Below, one piece after another: positions 6,987-14,195 of a DNA stretch of 46,737 nt. The stretch is from an uncultured Eubacteriales bacterium (GTDB lineage: Bacteria > Bacillota > Clostridia > Oscillospirales > Oscillospiraceae): the NCBI GenBank assembly GCA_900545585.1, contig UQZR01000022.1, positions 1-46,737 of the forward strand, read 5' to 3'. How positions within the stretch are numbered: the first letter of the stretch is position 1; the number at the start of each line of letters is the position of its first letter. A program made the translations under genes and the position numbers. The notes beneath the pieces are model-generated. The model saw only the letters and a program-made list of their open reading frames with translations, made no database searches and was not told where the DNA came from.

Positions 6987-8086
6987 CAGAGCAAGAGCTT
7001 TCGGCGTACATACAGGCCATACGGCCCGCAGATGAGGCGGCCATGGAGGCGGCGCGGCGGCGGCAGGCACAGCTGGCCAAGCCCCCGGGCAGTCTGGGGC
7101 AGCTGGAGGAGATATCCATCCGGCTGGCAGGCGTGACGGGGCAGGTGTGCCCCGCCATGGGCAAGTGCCGCGTGGCGGTGTTCGCCGCCGACAACGGCGT
7201 GGTGGCCGAGGGCGTGTCCTGTACGCCGCCGGCGGTGACGCTGCAGCAGGCGGTGAACATGACCTTCCGCAAGACCGGCATGTCCGCCATGGCAGCGGCC
7301 TTCGGCGACGATGTAAGCGTGGTGGACGTGGGCATCGACGGCGACGTGCCGCCGGTAGGCGTGCTGGACCGCAAGGTGCGGCGGGGCACCGGCGACATCG
7401 CCCGTGAGGACGCCATGACGCGGCAGCAGGTGCTGGACGCCATGGCCGCAGGCATGGAGCAGGCGGCGCGGGCCAGAGCCGACGGTGTGACGGCGCTGGG
7501 CATCGGCGAGATGGGCATCGGCAACACCACCACATCGGCGGCGGTGCTGGCGGCGCTGACCGGCGCGGACATCGAGGCCGTGACGGGCCGCGGCGGCGGG
7601 CTGACGGATGAGGGCTTCCTGCGGAAGAAGGAGGTGCTGCGGCAGGCGCTGGCGCTGCACCGGCCCGACGGAAGCGATGTCATCGGCGTGCTGGCCGGTG
7701 TGGGCGGACTGGATCTGGCCGCCATGACCGGCGCATTTTTAGGCTGCTCCCATGAGCGGGTGCCGGCGGCGGTGGACGGGTTCATCTCCATCGCGGCGGC
7801 GCTGTGCGCCGTGCGGCTGTGTCCCGCAGTGCGGGATGTGCTGTTTCTGTCCCACGACTCCTACGAGGTAGGCTACCGCATCGCGGCGGAAACGCTGGGG
7901 CTCCAGCCCTGCCTGCGTCTGGGGATGCGGCTGGGCGAGGGCAGCGGGTGTCCCCTGCTGTTCCGCGTGCTGGAGGGCGCCTGCGGCGTCATGCGGGGCA
8001 TGGCCACGTTCGGCGAGGCTTCCATTGAGGACAGCTATCTGGACGAGATACGGGCGATGGACGCCTTTACGGTGGAGGGCGCATGA
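6983..8086 (+). CDS. cobT: Nicotinate-nucleotide--dimethylbenzimidazole phosphoribosyltransferase CobT
   Basis: A 367-residue enzyme that transfers phosphoribose from nicotinate mononucleotide to a lower-ligand base, giving alpha-ribazole phosphate. Family motifs are intact: KPPGSLGQLE near the N-terminus, FAADNGVV, GIGEMGIGNTTTSAA, the glycine-rich GRGGGLTDEG, and RLGEGSG with the catalytic base Glu319. Length is standard. I chose the ATG at 6983, which overlaps the upstream stop (ATGA), over in-frame codons upstream. The 3' end overlaps cobU in the same way. No base-synthesis gene is nearby, so the lower ligand is probably scavenged (inference). Confidence 0.95.
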   Translation: MTEQELSAYIQAIRPADEAAMEAARRRQAQLAKPPGSLGQLEEISIRLAGVTGQVCPAMGKCRVAVFAADNGVVAEGVSCTPPAVTLQQAVNMTFRKTGMSAMAAAFGDDVSVVDVGIDGDVPPVGVLDRKVRRGTGDIAREDAMTRQQVLDAMAAGMEQAARARADGVTALGIGEMGIGNTTTSAAVLAALTGADIEAVTGRGGGLTDEGFLRKKEVLRQALALHRPDGSDVIGVLAGVGGLDLAAMTGAFLGCSHERVPAAVDGFISIAAALCAVRLCPAVRDVLFLSHDSYEVGYRIAAETLGLQPCLRLGMRLGEGSGCPLLFRVLEGACGVMRGMATFGEASIEDSYLDEIRAMDAFTVEGA

Positions 8087-8622
8087 GACTGTTGTTTATC
8101 GGCGGCTGCAAAAGCGGCAAGAGCAGCACGGCCCAACGCATGGCGCGGGCGCTGGCCTGCGGCAAGCCCATGTACTACTGGGCCACCATGGAGCCACACG
8201 ACGGCGAGGATCTGGCCCGCATCCGGCGGCACATCGCCGACCGCGATGGTTGGGGCTTTACCACCATCGAGCGGGCGCGTGACCTGACGGCAGGGCTGGA
8301 GGCTGTCCGACCCGAAGGCACGGTACTGTTCGACAGCGTGACGGCGTGTCTGGCGGCGCAGATGTTCGAGGACGGCGGCATGGACATGGGTGCGCCCCGG
8401 CGGGCGGCGGAGCAGATCGCGGCCATCAGCCGCGTGCCCGCCCACTTCGTATGCGTGTGCGACGGCATCTGGCAGGGCGGCGAGGACTACGACCCCTGGA
8501 CGGCGGCATACACCGCCGGTCTGGCCGGTATCTGCCGGACGCTGGCGGCGGAGTTCGACGTGGTGTGCGAGATGACCATGGGGCTGCCCCATGTGTGGAA
8601 GGGGGAAATGCCCCGTGCGTGA
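8083..8622 (+). CDS. cobU: Adenosylcobinamide kinase / adenosylcobinamide-phosphate guanylyltransferase CobU
   Basis: A 179-residue protein that phosphorylates adenosylcobinamide and then forms adenosylcobinamide-GDP. It has the P-loop GGCKSGKS (7-14), the YWATMEPHDGEDLARIRRH block ending in His50 (the position that is guanylylated in characterised CobU), and a LFDSVT strand. The family's C-terminal block (EVG-GIVP then R--RD) is not recognisable: the matching place reads VCDGIWQGGEDYDPW. The end, GLPHVWK, fits CobU. A second, short CobU-like protein two genes downstream has the missing block. It overlaps cobT by 4 bases and cobS by 8. Confidence 0.88.
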   Translation: MRLLFIGGCKSGKSSTAQRMARALACGKPMYYWATMEPHDGEDLARIRRHIADRDGWGFTTIERARDLTAGLEAVRPEGTVLFDSVTACLAAQMFEDGGMDMGAPRRAAEQIAAISRVPAHFVCVCDGIWQGGEDYDPWTAAYTAGLAGICRTLAAEFDVVCEMTMGLPHVWKGEMPRA

Positions 8623-9343
8623 CTGGATCTACGGGTTCTTCATGGCGTGGGGGATGTTTCTGGCCATCCCCTGCCCGAAAAAAATATGGAGCGAGACGGC
8701 GCGGCGGAAAATGCTGGCCTGTCTGCCCTTTGTGGGCATCGTCGTGGGTGCTGTGTGGGCGCTGTGCGCGTGGCTGGCAGGGTATCTGCCCCGGGCGCTG
8801 GGCGCGGCACTGTGCGCGGCGGCGCCGTGGCTGGTGACGGGGTTTCTGCATCTGGACGGGTTTATGGATGTGTGCGACGGCATCCTGTCGCGCCGCGATC
8901 TGGAGACGCGGCGGCGCATCCTGAAGGACTCCCACTGCGGGGCCTTCGCGGTGATCTGCATGGTGCTGCTGGCCATGGCTCAGTGGAGCGCGTTTCTGTC
9001 TGTGGAGAACGTCCCCCTGCTGCCGCTGGCGCTGGTCCCTGTGGCCAGCCGTGCCGCGGCGGCAGTGGCGGTGCTGACGCTGCGGCCCATGAGCACCAGC
9101 CAGTACAGCGCCATGGTGCGCGGCGGCGCGCCGCTGTACGTGGCGGCGGCGCTTTTGGCGGCGGCGTGCGCCGTACCGGCGGTGCTGTGGGGCAGCTTTG
9201 CCCCGCTGGCGGCGGCAGTGGGCTACGGGCTGGCCGTGTGGCACGGGTTCCGGCAGTTCGACGGCATGTCCGGCGACATCTCCGGTTTCGGTCTGGTGCT
9301 GGGCGAGCTGTGCGGCGCGGTGGTATTGGCGATAGGAGGGTAA
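8615..9343 (+). CDS. cobS: Adenosylcobinamide-GDP ribazoletransferase CobS
   Basis: A 242-residue polytopic membrane enzyme that joins adenosylcobinamide-GDP to alpha-ribazole (phosphate), the last assembly step of the cobamide. The conserved GFLHLDGFMDVCDGILSRRD segment with its acidic metal-binding residues, and LKDSHCGAFAV just after, identify the family. The rest is TM helices, with GFGLVLGELCGA near the C-terminus. I place the start at GTG 8615, which follows aaggggg and gives an 8-base overlap with cobU. The in-frame ATG at 8591 lies deeper inside cobU. Confidence 0.92.
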   Translation: MRDWIYGFFMAWGMFLAIPCPKKIWSETARRKMLACLPFVGIVVGAVWALCAWLAGYLPRALGAALCAAAPWLVTGFLHLDGFMDVCDGILSRRDLETRRRILKDSHCGAFAVICMVLLAMAQWSAFLSVENVPLLPLALVPVASRAAAAVAVLTLRPMSTSQYSAMVRGGAPLYVAAALLAAACAVPAVLWGSFAPLAAAVGYGLAVWHGFRQFDGMSGDISGFGLVLGELCGAVVLAIGG

Positions 9344-9349
9344 TGCGAT

Positions 9350-9700
9350 ATGGAATTGGTGATCGGCGGCGCGTTTCAGGGGAAGCTGACCTGGGCGATG
9401 GCGCACTACGGTCTGACCATGGACGATGTGTGCGATCTGGCGGTGTCGGAGCCGCGGGCGGGTGCGAAATGCTACTGCCACCTGGAATCGCTGAGCCGTC
9501 GGGAGGCGGACATGGAACGGTATCTGCCGCTGTTTGAAAACGCGGTGGTGGTCTGCCGTGAGGTCGGCGGCGGCATCGTGCCCATGGACGGTGAGGAGCG
9601 GGCGTGGCGGGAGCGCCACGGTACGTTTATGCAGGAGCTGGCCCGCAGGGCTGACCATGTGACCCGCGTGTTCTGCGGGCTGACGGAGGGATTGAAATGA
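9350..9700 (+). CDS. Short CobU-like P-loop protein
   Basis: A 116-residue protein. It starts with a CobU-type phosphate loop, GGAFQGKLTWA (6-16), and ends with the CobU C-terminal block CREVGGGIVP (69-78), R--RHGTFMQELARRADHVTRVFCGL. The central region with the guanylylated His and the metal-binding strand is missing, so the protein is about 60 residues shorter than normal CobU. The usual P-loop Ser/Thr after Lys is Leu13. It may be a degenerate paralogue or a partner of the CobU at 8083, whose own EVG block is not recognisable. It lies 6 bases after cobS and overlaps cobC by 4 bases, so it is part of the operon. Confidence 0.75.
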   Translation: MELVIGGAFQGKLTWAMAHYGLTMDDVCDLAVSEPRAGAKCYCHLESLSRREADMERYLPLFENAVVVCREVGGGIVPMDGEERAWRERHGTFMQELARRADHVTRVFCGLTEGLK

Positions 9701-10257
9701 AGCTGACATTACTGCGGCACGGCGACACCGCCGGAAGTCGGGACGATCTGTACTACGGGGCGGCGGATATCCCTGTGCTGCCGGATTCTCTGGAGACGCT
9801 GGCGCAGCGCGCCAAGACCGGCGTGTACCCCACGGCGGCGCGGTACTACACCAGCGGCCTTCTGCGGACGGAGCAGACGCTGCGGGCACTGTACGGCGAT
9901 GTGGCCCACACGCAGCTGCCCGGTCTGCGGGAGATGGACTTCGGCGATTTTGAGATGAAGAGCTACGCCGAGCTGAAGGACGATCCCGCGTTTCAGGCGT
10001 GGTGTGAGGACGCGGAGCACAATGCCTGCCCCAACGGGGAAAGCGCGCCCCAGGTGCTGGCGCGGAATCTGGCGGCCATCCAGCCGGTGCTGGACGCGGG
10101 AGAGGACGCGGTATGCGTCATTCACGGCGGCGTCACCGCTGGGCTGCTGATGCACTGGTTCGGCGGCATCCGGTACGACTATCCGGTGGCCCCGGGCACC
10201 GGCTATCAGGTGACGTTCGAGGACGGTAAGCCGGTGTCCTACCGGCCGGTGCCGTAA
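9697..10257 (+). CDS. cobC: Histidine phosphatase, probable alpha-ribazole phosphatase CobC
   Basis: A 186-residue phosphoglycerate mutase-like phosphatase. The catalytic motif is LLRHGDT (phospho-acceptor His8), with supporting Arg57 (LLRTEQT), Glu79 (LREMDFGDFE) and His143 (VIHGG). Family members in this context remove the phosphate from alpha-ribazole phosphate or from cobamide phosphate. The start overlaps the upstream stop by 4 bases, and it is the last gene of the cobamide operon, followed by a strong terminator. The substrate is assigned from context; on sequence alone it is a histidine phosphatase. Confidence 0.85.
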   Translation: MKLTLLRHGDTAGSRDDLYYGAADIPVLPDSLETLAQRAKTGVYPTAARYYTSGLLRTEQTLRALYGDVAHTQLPGLREMDFGDFEMKSYAELKDDPAFQAWCEDAEHNACPNGESAPQVLARNLAAIQPVLDAGEDAVCVIHGGVTAGLLMHWFGGIRYDYPVAPGTGYQVTFEDGKPVSYRPVP

Positions 10258-10270
10258 GTCACAACGCAAA

Positions 10271-10305
10271 AAAGGGAGCGGCGGGATGACCCGCCGCTCC
10301 CTTTT
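10271..10305. terminator. Bidirectional intrinsic terminator
   Basis: A fifteen-bp stem, aaagggagcggcggg (10271-10285) with its complement at 10290-10304, around atga, with A and T runs on the flanks. It ends the plus-strand cob operon and the minus-strand miniprotein/spoIVB unit. Confidence 0.88.
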
Positions 10306-10307
10306 TG

Positions 10308-10526
10308 CTACCGCACCAGCTTGCGGCTCTCGGAATAGGCCGCGTTCAGGTCCGCCAGCTCCACCTCGCCGTCGATATACGGCTGATAGATGGCGTCCAC
10401 GCGGCCGCCGCCGGAATTGCCGCAGCCATTGCAGCCCTCGCAGCTGCCGCCGCAGGCCGCCAGCGCCCGGCGCACGATCTCCTCACGCTGTGCCCGGGTG
10501 GTGTCCTTAATGAGCAGGGACTGCAT
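10308..10526 (-). CDS. Small cysteine-rich conserved protein
   Basis: A 72-residue protein with a central CGGSCEGCNGCGN cluster (five Cys) between a LIKDTTRAQREEIVRRAL helix and a YQPYIDGEVELADLNAAY segment. Similar short proteins are common in Clostridia as far as I recall, sometimes mislabelled as purine biosynthesis proteins; the function is unknown. The Cys cluster suggests a metal or Fe-S site (inference). The ATG at 10526 has ggaggtgga upstream. It begins 15 bases after the spoIVB stop and was probably co-transcribed with it. Confidence 0.75.
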   Translation of the reverse strand: MQSLLIKDTTRAQREEIVRRALAACGGSCEGCNGCGNSGGGRVDAIYQPYIDGEVELADLNAAYSESRKLVR

Positions 10527-10541
10527 GCCTCCACCTCCCTT

Positions 10542-11579
10542 TTACCCCGCCATGGCCAGCATATTCTCCATGAGAATGCCGTAGCCCTGGGTGGGGTCGT
10601 TCAGCAGGACATGGGTGACGGCACCCACGATCCGTCCGTCCTGGAGGATGGGACTGCCGCTCATGCCCTGCACGATGCCGCCGGTGGCGTCCAGCAGGCG
10701 CTGGTCCGTCACCTTCAGCAGCAGGTTGCGGGTGGACTGGCTGCCGGAAAAGACGCGGACGATCTGCACCGTGTATTCCGCCGTGTCATCATTGGAGATG
10801 GTGGTCAGAATCGTGGCAGGTCCGGTCTTGACCTGGCGGGCCGTGGCCACAGGGACGGGCGTGCCCGCCCGGAGAAAATCAGGGTCCGCCACCGTGCCGA
10901 AAATGCCGCCGTCGCTGTTGACAGAGACGGTGCCCACGTCACGCTGGACGGAGAAGTCGCCCTTCAGCTCGCCGGGGTCGCCCCTGGCGCCCTTTTTCAC
11001 CGCCTTCACCGTGGTCTCCATGATGGAGCCGCAGGCCAGCGGCATCAGCTGCGCCGTGTCCACGTCGGTGATGCCGTGGCCCAGTGCGCCGTAACTGCCG
11101 GTGGCAGGGTCGTAATACGTCAGCGTGCCGATACCGGCCATGCTGTCGCGTATCCACGCCCCCAGCTGCCACGCGCCATCGGCGCCCTGTGTGGGAACAG
11201 CGGTGACGCGGAGATCCCTGCTGCCGCGGCGGATGGTAAGTGCCAGAGGTTCACAGCCGTTGTCCTGCAGGACTTGGCGAACCTGCTCCGTGGAGGTGAT
11301 CTTGGCGTCACCCATGGTGAGGATCAGGTCCCCTTCCTTCAGGCCGCAGTCCCGGGCGGGACAAGGGCCGTCCTCCGACAGGCCCACCACCAGCGCGCCG
11401 TCGGCGAAGAGCTTGATGCCCACCGCCTTGCCCAGCGGGATCACCGTCCGCGCCTCCGGTGCGGCCCAGACCTGCTGGAGACAGAGGGATAGGGTAAATA
11501 CCAGAGCAAGCAGCCTTGCAGTGCTCTTGCGGAGACTGCCTGCGGGATGCGTTTCTCGCAGTTCATACAAGCGTCTCAC
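10542..11579 (-). CDS. spoIVB: SpoIVB serine peptidase (family S55) with PDZ domain
   Basis: A sporulation signalling protease that in Bacillus is made in the forespore, is secreted into the intermembrane space and cleaves SpoIVFA to trigger pro-sigma-K processing. The 345-residue frame has an N-terminal hydrophobic signal anchor (residues 20-40), a PDZ domain (about 45-130) and the S55 domain with His168 (GALGHGITDVD), Asp292 (TDQRLLD) and Ser307 (GGIVQGMSGSP). It is shorter than the Bacillus protein (about 426). The GTG at 11579 leaves almost no spacing to its aaaggg; TTG at 11570 has better spacing and may be the true start. spo0A and recN, frequent neighbours, are absent; spoVAF is upstream. 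Confidence 0.92.
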   Translation of the reverse strand: MRRLYELRETHPAGSLRKSTARLLALVFTLSLCLQQVWAAPEARTVIPLGKAVGIKLFADGALVVGLSEDGPCPARDCGLKEGDLILTMGDAKITSTEQVRQVLQDNGCEPLALTIRRGSRDLRVTAVPTQGADGAWQLGAWIRDSMAGIGTLTYYDPATGSYGALGHGITDVDTAQLMPLACGSIMETTVKAVKKGARGDPGELKGDFSVQRDVGTVSVNSDGGIFGTVADPDFLRAGTPVPVATARQVKTGPATILTTISNDDTAEYTVQIVRVFSGSQSTRNLLLKVTDQRLLDATGGIVQGMSGSPILQDGRIVGAVTHVLLNDPTQGYGILMENMLAMAG

Positions 11580-11610
11580 CCCTTTGTGGAATTGTCGCCG
11601 GCGACAGCGT

Positions 11611-11640
11611 TACTTTGTGCCGGAACGGGGCGAGGCATAC
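11611..11640 (-). promoter_or_regulatory. Candidate forespore (sigma-G type) promoter of spoIVB
   Basis: On the minus strand GTATG (11640-11636) and CAAAGTA (11617-11611) are 18 bases apart. This matches the sigma-G pattern G-AT-/CAT--TA in most but not all positions. It is weaker than the spoVAF site. Confidence 0.35.
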
Positions 11641-11689
11641 GGTGTAAATTCAGGGCGAATTGGCAGGGCGGCGCCGGAAATTTTTTCCG

Positions 11690-13093
11690 TCAGCTGTTGT
11701 CCCTGCTGATGGGTACGCGGTGCAGAAGGCGCTTGAGCTTTTTTCCGTCGAAAGGGATGAGGGGGTAGAGGTAGCCCTTGCCCACCAGAGGCTTGGTGGT
11801 GGCCATCAGCGTCAGCGTGCCCACGATACCGGCGAGGAAGCCCCAGAGGTCGAAAAGCCAGATCAAAATCAGCAGCAGCATGCGGCAGAGCTTGGTGGCG
11901 TAGCCCATCTCATAGCTGTGCTGGGCGTAGTTGGCGATGGCCACGAAGGCCATGTAGACCAGCACCTCCGGCACCAGCCAGCGGGCCTGCACGGCAAAAT
12001 CGCCCAATATCAGGGCGCCGATCATGCTGAAGGAGTTGCTCAGCACGTCCGGCGTGTTCAGGGACGCCAGCTTCAGCACGTCAATAATGAGCTCCACCAG
12101 CAGGAGCTGGATGATAAGGGGGACGTAATACGCGTCCTGCACCAGCAGGAAGTGCAGGTTCTCGTGGAGTGTATCGGGGTTCTTTACCAGCAGATACCAC
12201 ACCGGCGTGACGAACACCGTCAGGAGCAGCACCACCATGCGGACAATCTGAAGATAGGAGCCGATGAGAGGCGGAAAGTAGTAGTCGTTGATCTCCTCGG
12301 TGAATCGCAGCAGCGTGGTGGGCAGCAGCAGGGCCGACGGGGAGTTGTCCACCATCACCACCACGTCGCCTTCCATGATGCAGGCCGAGGCCACGTCCGG
12401 GCGCTCCGTATAGCGGACCTTGGGAAAAGGGTTCCAGAACTGGCGGGGCGACAGCGCCTCGGCCACCGATTCCTGGCTCATGGCGATGGAGCCCACCTGC
12501 ATATTTTTCAGTTTTTTCCGCAGCTCCGTCAGCAGGTCGGGATCGGCCTCGCCCTCCATATAACACAGCGCCACATCGGTGTGGGAGCGGTTGTCCAGCT
12601 GCACCCGCTCCAGCGTCAGGCGGGGGTCGCGGATGCGGCGGCGCAGCAGGGCCGCGTTCTGCATCAGGTTCTCCACGAAGCCGTCGTGGCTGCCGCGGAG
12701 GACGCGGCTGGTGTCCGGCTCCTCAATGGAGCGGGTGGGGAACTGCTTGACATCCATGAGGATGCCGCCGCAGAAGCCGTCCACCACCAGAAGGGTCCTG
12801 CCGGAGAACACGCCCAGCACCGCCTCCTCCCTGCTGCGGCAGACGGCGGCGTCGCAGGCAGTGACGCAGCGGCTGAGAAACGCGTCCAACGTGGGGATGG
12901 CCGTCAGCTCCGGCAGAGACAGCCACTGGGCGATCATGCGCTCTAAAATGTTCTCCTGGGCGTAACCGTTCACCACCCAGAGGCGGGCGCGGCGGCCCCC
13001 GATGGTGAGATCCCGGGCCGTCATGTCGAAGCAGCGCCCCACGCCCAGCCGGTCATCCAACGCCGCCGTTCTGGCAGAAAATTCCTGTTTCAT
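11690..13093 (-). CDS. spoVAF: Spore germination protein SpoVAF (GerA family)
   Basis: A 467-residue GerAA/SpoVAF-type inner spore membrane protein. The N-terminal soluble part has RDLTIGGRRARLWVVNGY, FSGRTLLVVDGF and ERVQLDNRSHTDVALCYMEGEAD. The C-terminal part has several TM helices beginning around residue 290. GerAB and GerAC partners are missing and the ending IPFDGKKLKRLL fits SpoVAF rather than a receptor subunit. SpoVAF is reported to help amplify the germination signal as an ion channel component. The ATG at 13093 follows ggggagg. A strong sigma-G-like promoter precedes it, and other spoVA genes are not in the window. Confidence 0.88.
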   Translation of the reverse strand: MKQEFSARTAALDDRLGVGRCFDMTARDLTIGGRRARLWVVNGYAQENILERMIAQWLSLPELTAIPTLDAFLSRCVTACDAAVCRSREEAVLGVFSGRTLLVVDGFCGGILMDVKQFPTRSIEEPDTSRVLRGSHDGFVENLMQNAALLRRRIRDPRLTLERVQLDNRSHTDVALCYMEGEADPDLLTELRKKLKNMQVGSIAMSQESVAEALSPRQFWNPFPKVRYTERPDVASACIMEGDVVVMVDNSPSALLLPTTLLRFTEEINDYYFPPLIGSYLQIVRMVVLLLTVFVTPVWYLLVKNPDTLHENLHFLLVQDAYYVPLIIQLLLVELIIDVLKLASLNTPDVLSNSFSMIGALILGDFAVQARWLVPEVLVYMAFVAIANYAQHSYEMGYATKLCRMLLLILIWLFDLWGFLAGIVGTLTLMATTKPLVGKGYLYPLIPFDGKKLKRLLHRVPISRDNS

Positions 13094-13122
13094 TCCGCGG
13101 TTCCTCCCCGCACATTTTTGGA

Positions 13123-13153
13123 TAGTATGGGAAAGAAGCCGGAAAAATATGCG
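13123..13153 (-). promoter_or_regulatory. Sigma-G-type promoter of spoVAF
   Basis: On the minus strand CGCATA (13153-13148) and CATACTA (13129-13123) are 18 bases apart. This is close to the Bacillus sigma-G consensus (GHATR, CATNNTA). It places transcription start about 25 bases before the Shine-Dalgarno and start codon at 13093. Forespore expression fits the gene's function. Confidence 0.7.
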
Positions 13154-13154
13154 A

Positions 13155-13181
13155 AAACGGCGCGTCCCGGACGCGCCGTTT
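13155..13181 (-). terminator. Terminator hairpin after ansA
   Basis: aaacggcgcgt (13155-13165) pairs with acgcgccgttt (13171-13181), 6 bases past the ansA stop. The T-run on the minus strand (ttttcgcatatttttcc) is broken but present. Confidence 0.7.
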
Positions 13182-13187
13182 CTGGTA

Positions 13188-14195
13188 TCAGCTTTCGTTT
13201 TCGCAGAGGATGTCCCGCGCCACGGGGCGGTAGAACAGGCGCTCCGCCTCATCGAAGTCCCGTGTCTGGCCCAAGATCCACATGAGCTTGGCCACTGCCG
13301 ACTCCGTGGTCATGTCGTAGGCCTCCAGCAGGCGCAGGGTGCTTTTCAGCCGTCCGCCCACATGGTACACCGTCAGGTCACTGCCCTCGTTGGGCACCTG
13401 GGTGGTCATGACCACGATCTTGCCCCGCTCCACGCCGCGGCGCACCGCATCGTAGAACTCGCTGCCATGATACTCCGGCAGGCCGCCCACGCCGAAGGAC
13501 TCGATGATGAGGCCGTCGCTGCGGTCCAGCATGAAGTCGATCAGCTGGCTGGATGTGCCGGGGATCAGCTTCAGCAGGCTGACGCGGTCGTCCAGCGTAT
13601 TGTAGAACACCGGTCGGGGATAGCAGGTGCAGCGCATGTATTGCAGCAGGCGGCCGTCCTGCACCACCGCCAGATCAGGGTAGTTGACGCTGGAGAAGGC
13701 GTGGTAGCTCTTGGAGCAGGTCTTGCGGGCGCGGGTGCCCAGAATGACCTTGCCGTTGAACACGATCTGGACGCCGCCGCAGCCGCGGCAGGCGTAGAGG
13801 AACGCATCGGTGAGGTTGCGCTTGGAGTCGGTGCCGTCGAACCAGATGGGCTTCTGGGCGCCGGTGAGCACGATGGGCTTGGGACTGCCCTGCACCAGAT
13901 AGCTGAGGGCGGCAGCGGTGTAGGCCATGGTGTCGGTGCCGTGGGCGATGACGAAGCCGTCATAGTCATCGTAGCGGTCGCGGATGGCGGCGGCCAGACC
14001 CAGCCAGTGGCGGGGACAGATATTGGTGCTGTCCAGAGAGTAGAGCTGCAGGCAGTCCACATGGCAGAGGTCCGCGATGCCGGGGATAAAGGACAGCAGC
14101 TGCTCCGTGTTCAGCTCCGGCGTCAGGCCGGAGGGGGTCTTTTCCGAGGCAATGGTACCGCCGGTGCCGATCATCAGAATGTGTTTCACGGTCAT
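13188..14195 (-). CDS. ansA: L-asparaginase (type I, AnsA)
   Basis: A 335-residue cytoplasmic-type asparaginase, hydrolysing asparagine to aspartate and ammonia. The two catalytic signatures are intact: IGTGGTIASEKT (Thr14) near the N-terminus and IAHGTDTMAYTAAALSY (Thr87, Asp88). A lysine of the second triad is expected near residue 160. No signal peptide is seen. The ATG at 14195 overlaps the stop of the upstream phosphoesterase (ATGA), placing it last in the ymdB-ybaK-phosphoesterase unit. A hairpin terminator follows. Confidence 0.93.
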   Translation of the reverse strand: MTVKHILMIGTGGTIASEKTPSGLTPELNTEQLLSFIPGIADLCHVDCLQLYSLDSTNICPRHWLGLAAAIRDRYDDYDGFVIAHGTDTMAYTAAALSYLVQGSPKPIVLTGAQKPIWFDGTDSKRNLTDAFLYACRGCGGVQIVFNGKVILGTRARKTCSKSYHAFSSVNYPDLAVVQDGRLLQYMRCTCYPRPVFYNTLDDRVSLLKLIPGTSSQLIDFMLDRSDGLIIESFGVGGLPEYHGSEFYDAVRRGVERGKIVVMTTQVPNEGSDLTVYHVGGRLKSTLRLLEAYDMTTESAVAKLMWILGQTRDFDEAERLFYRPVARDILCENES

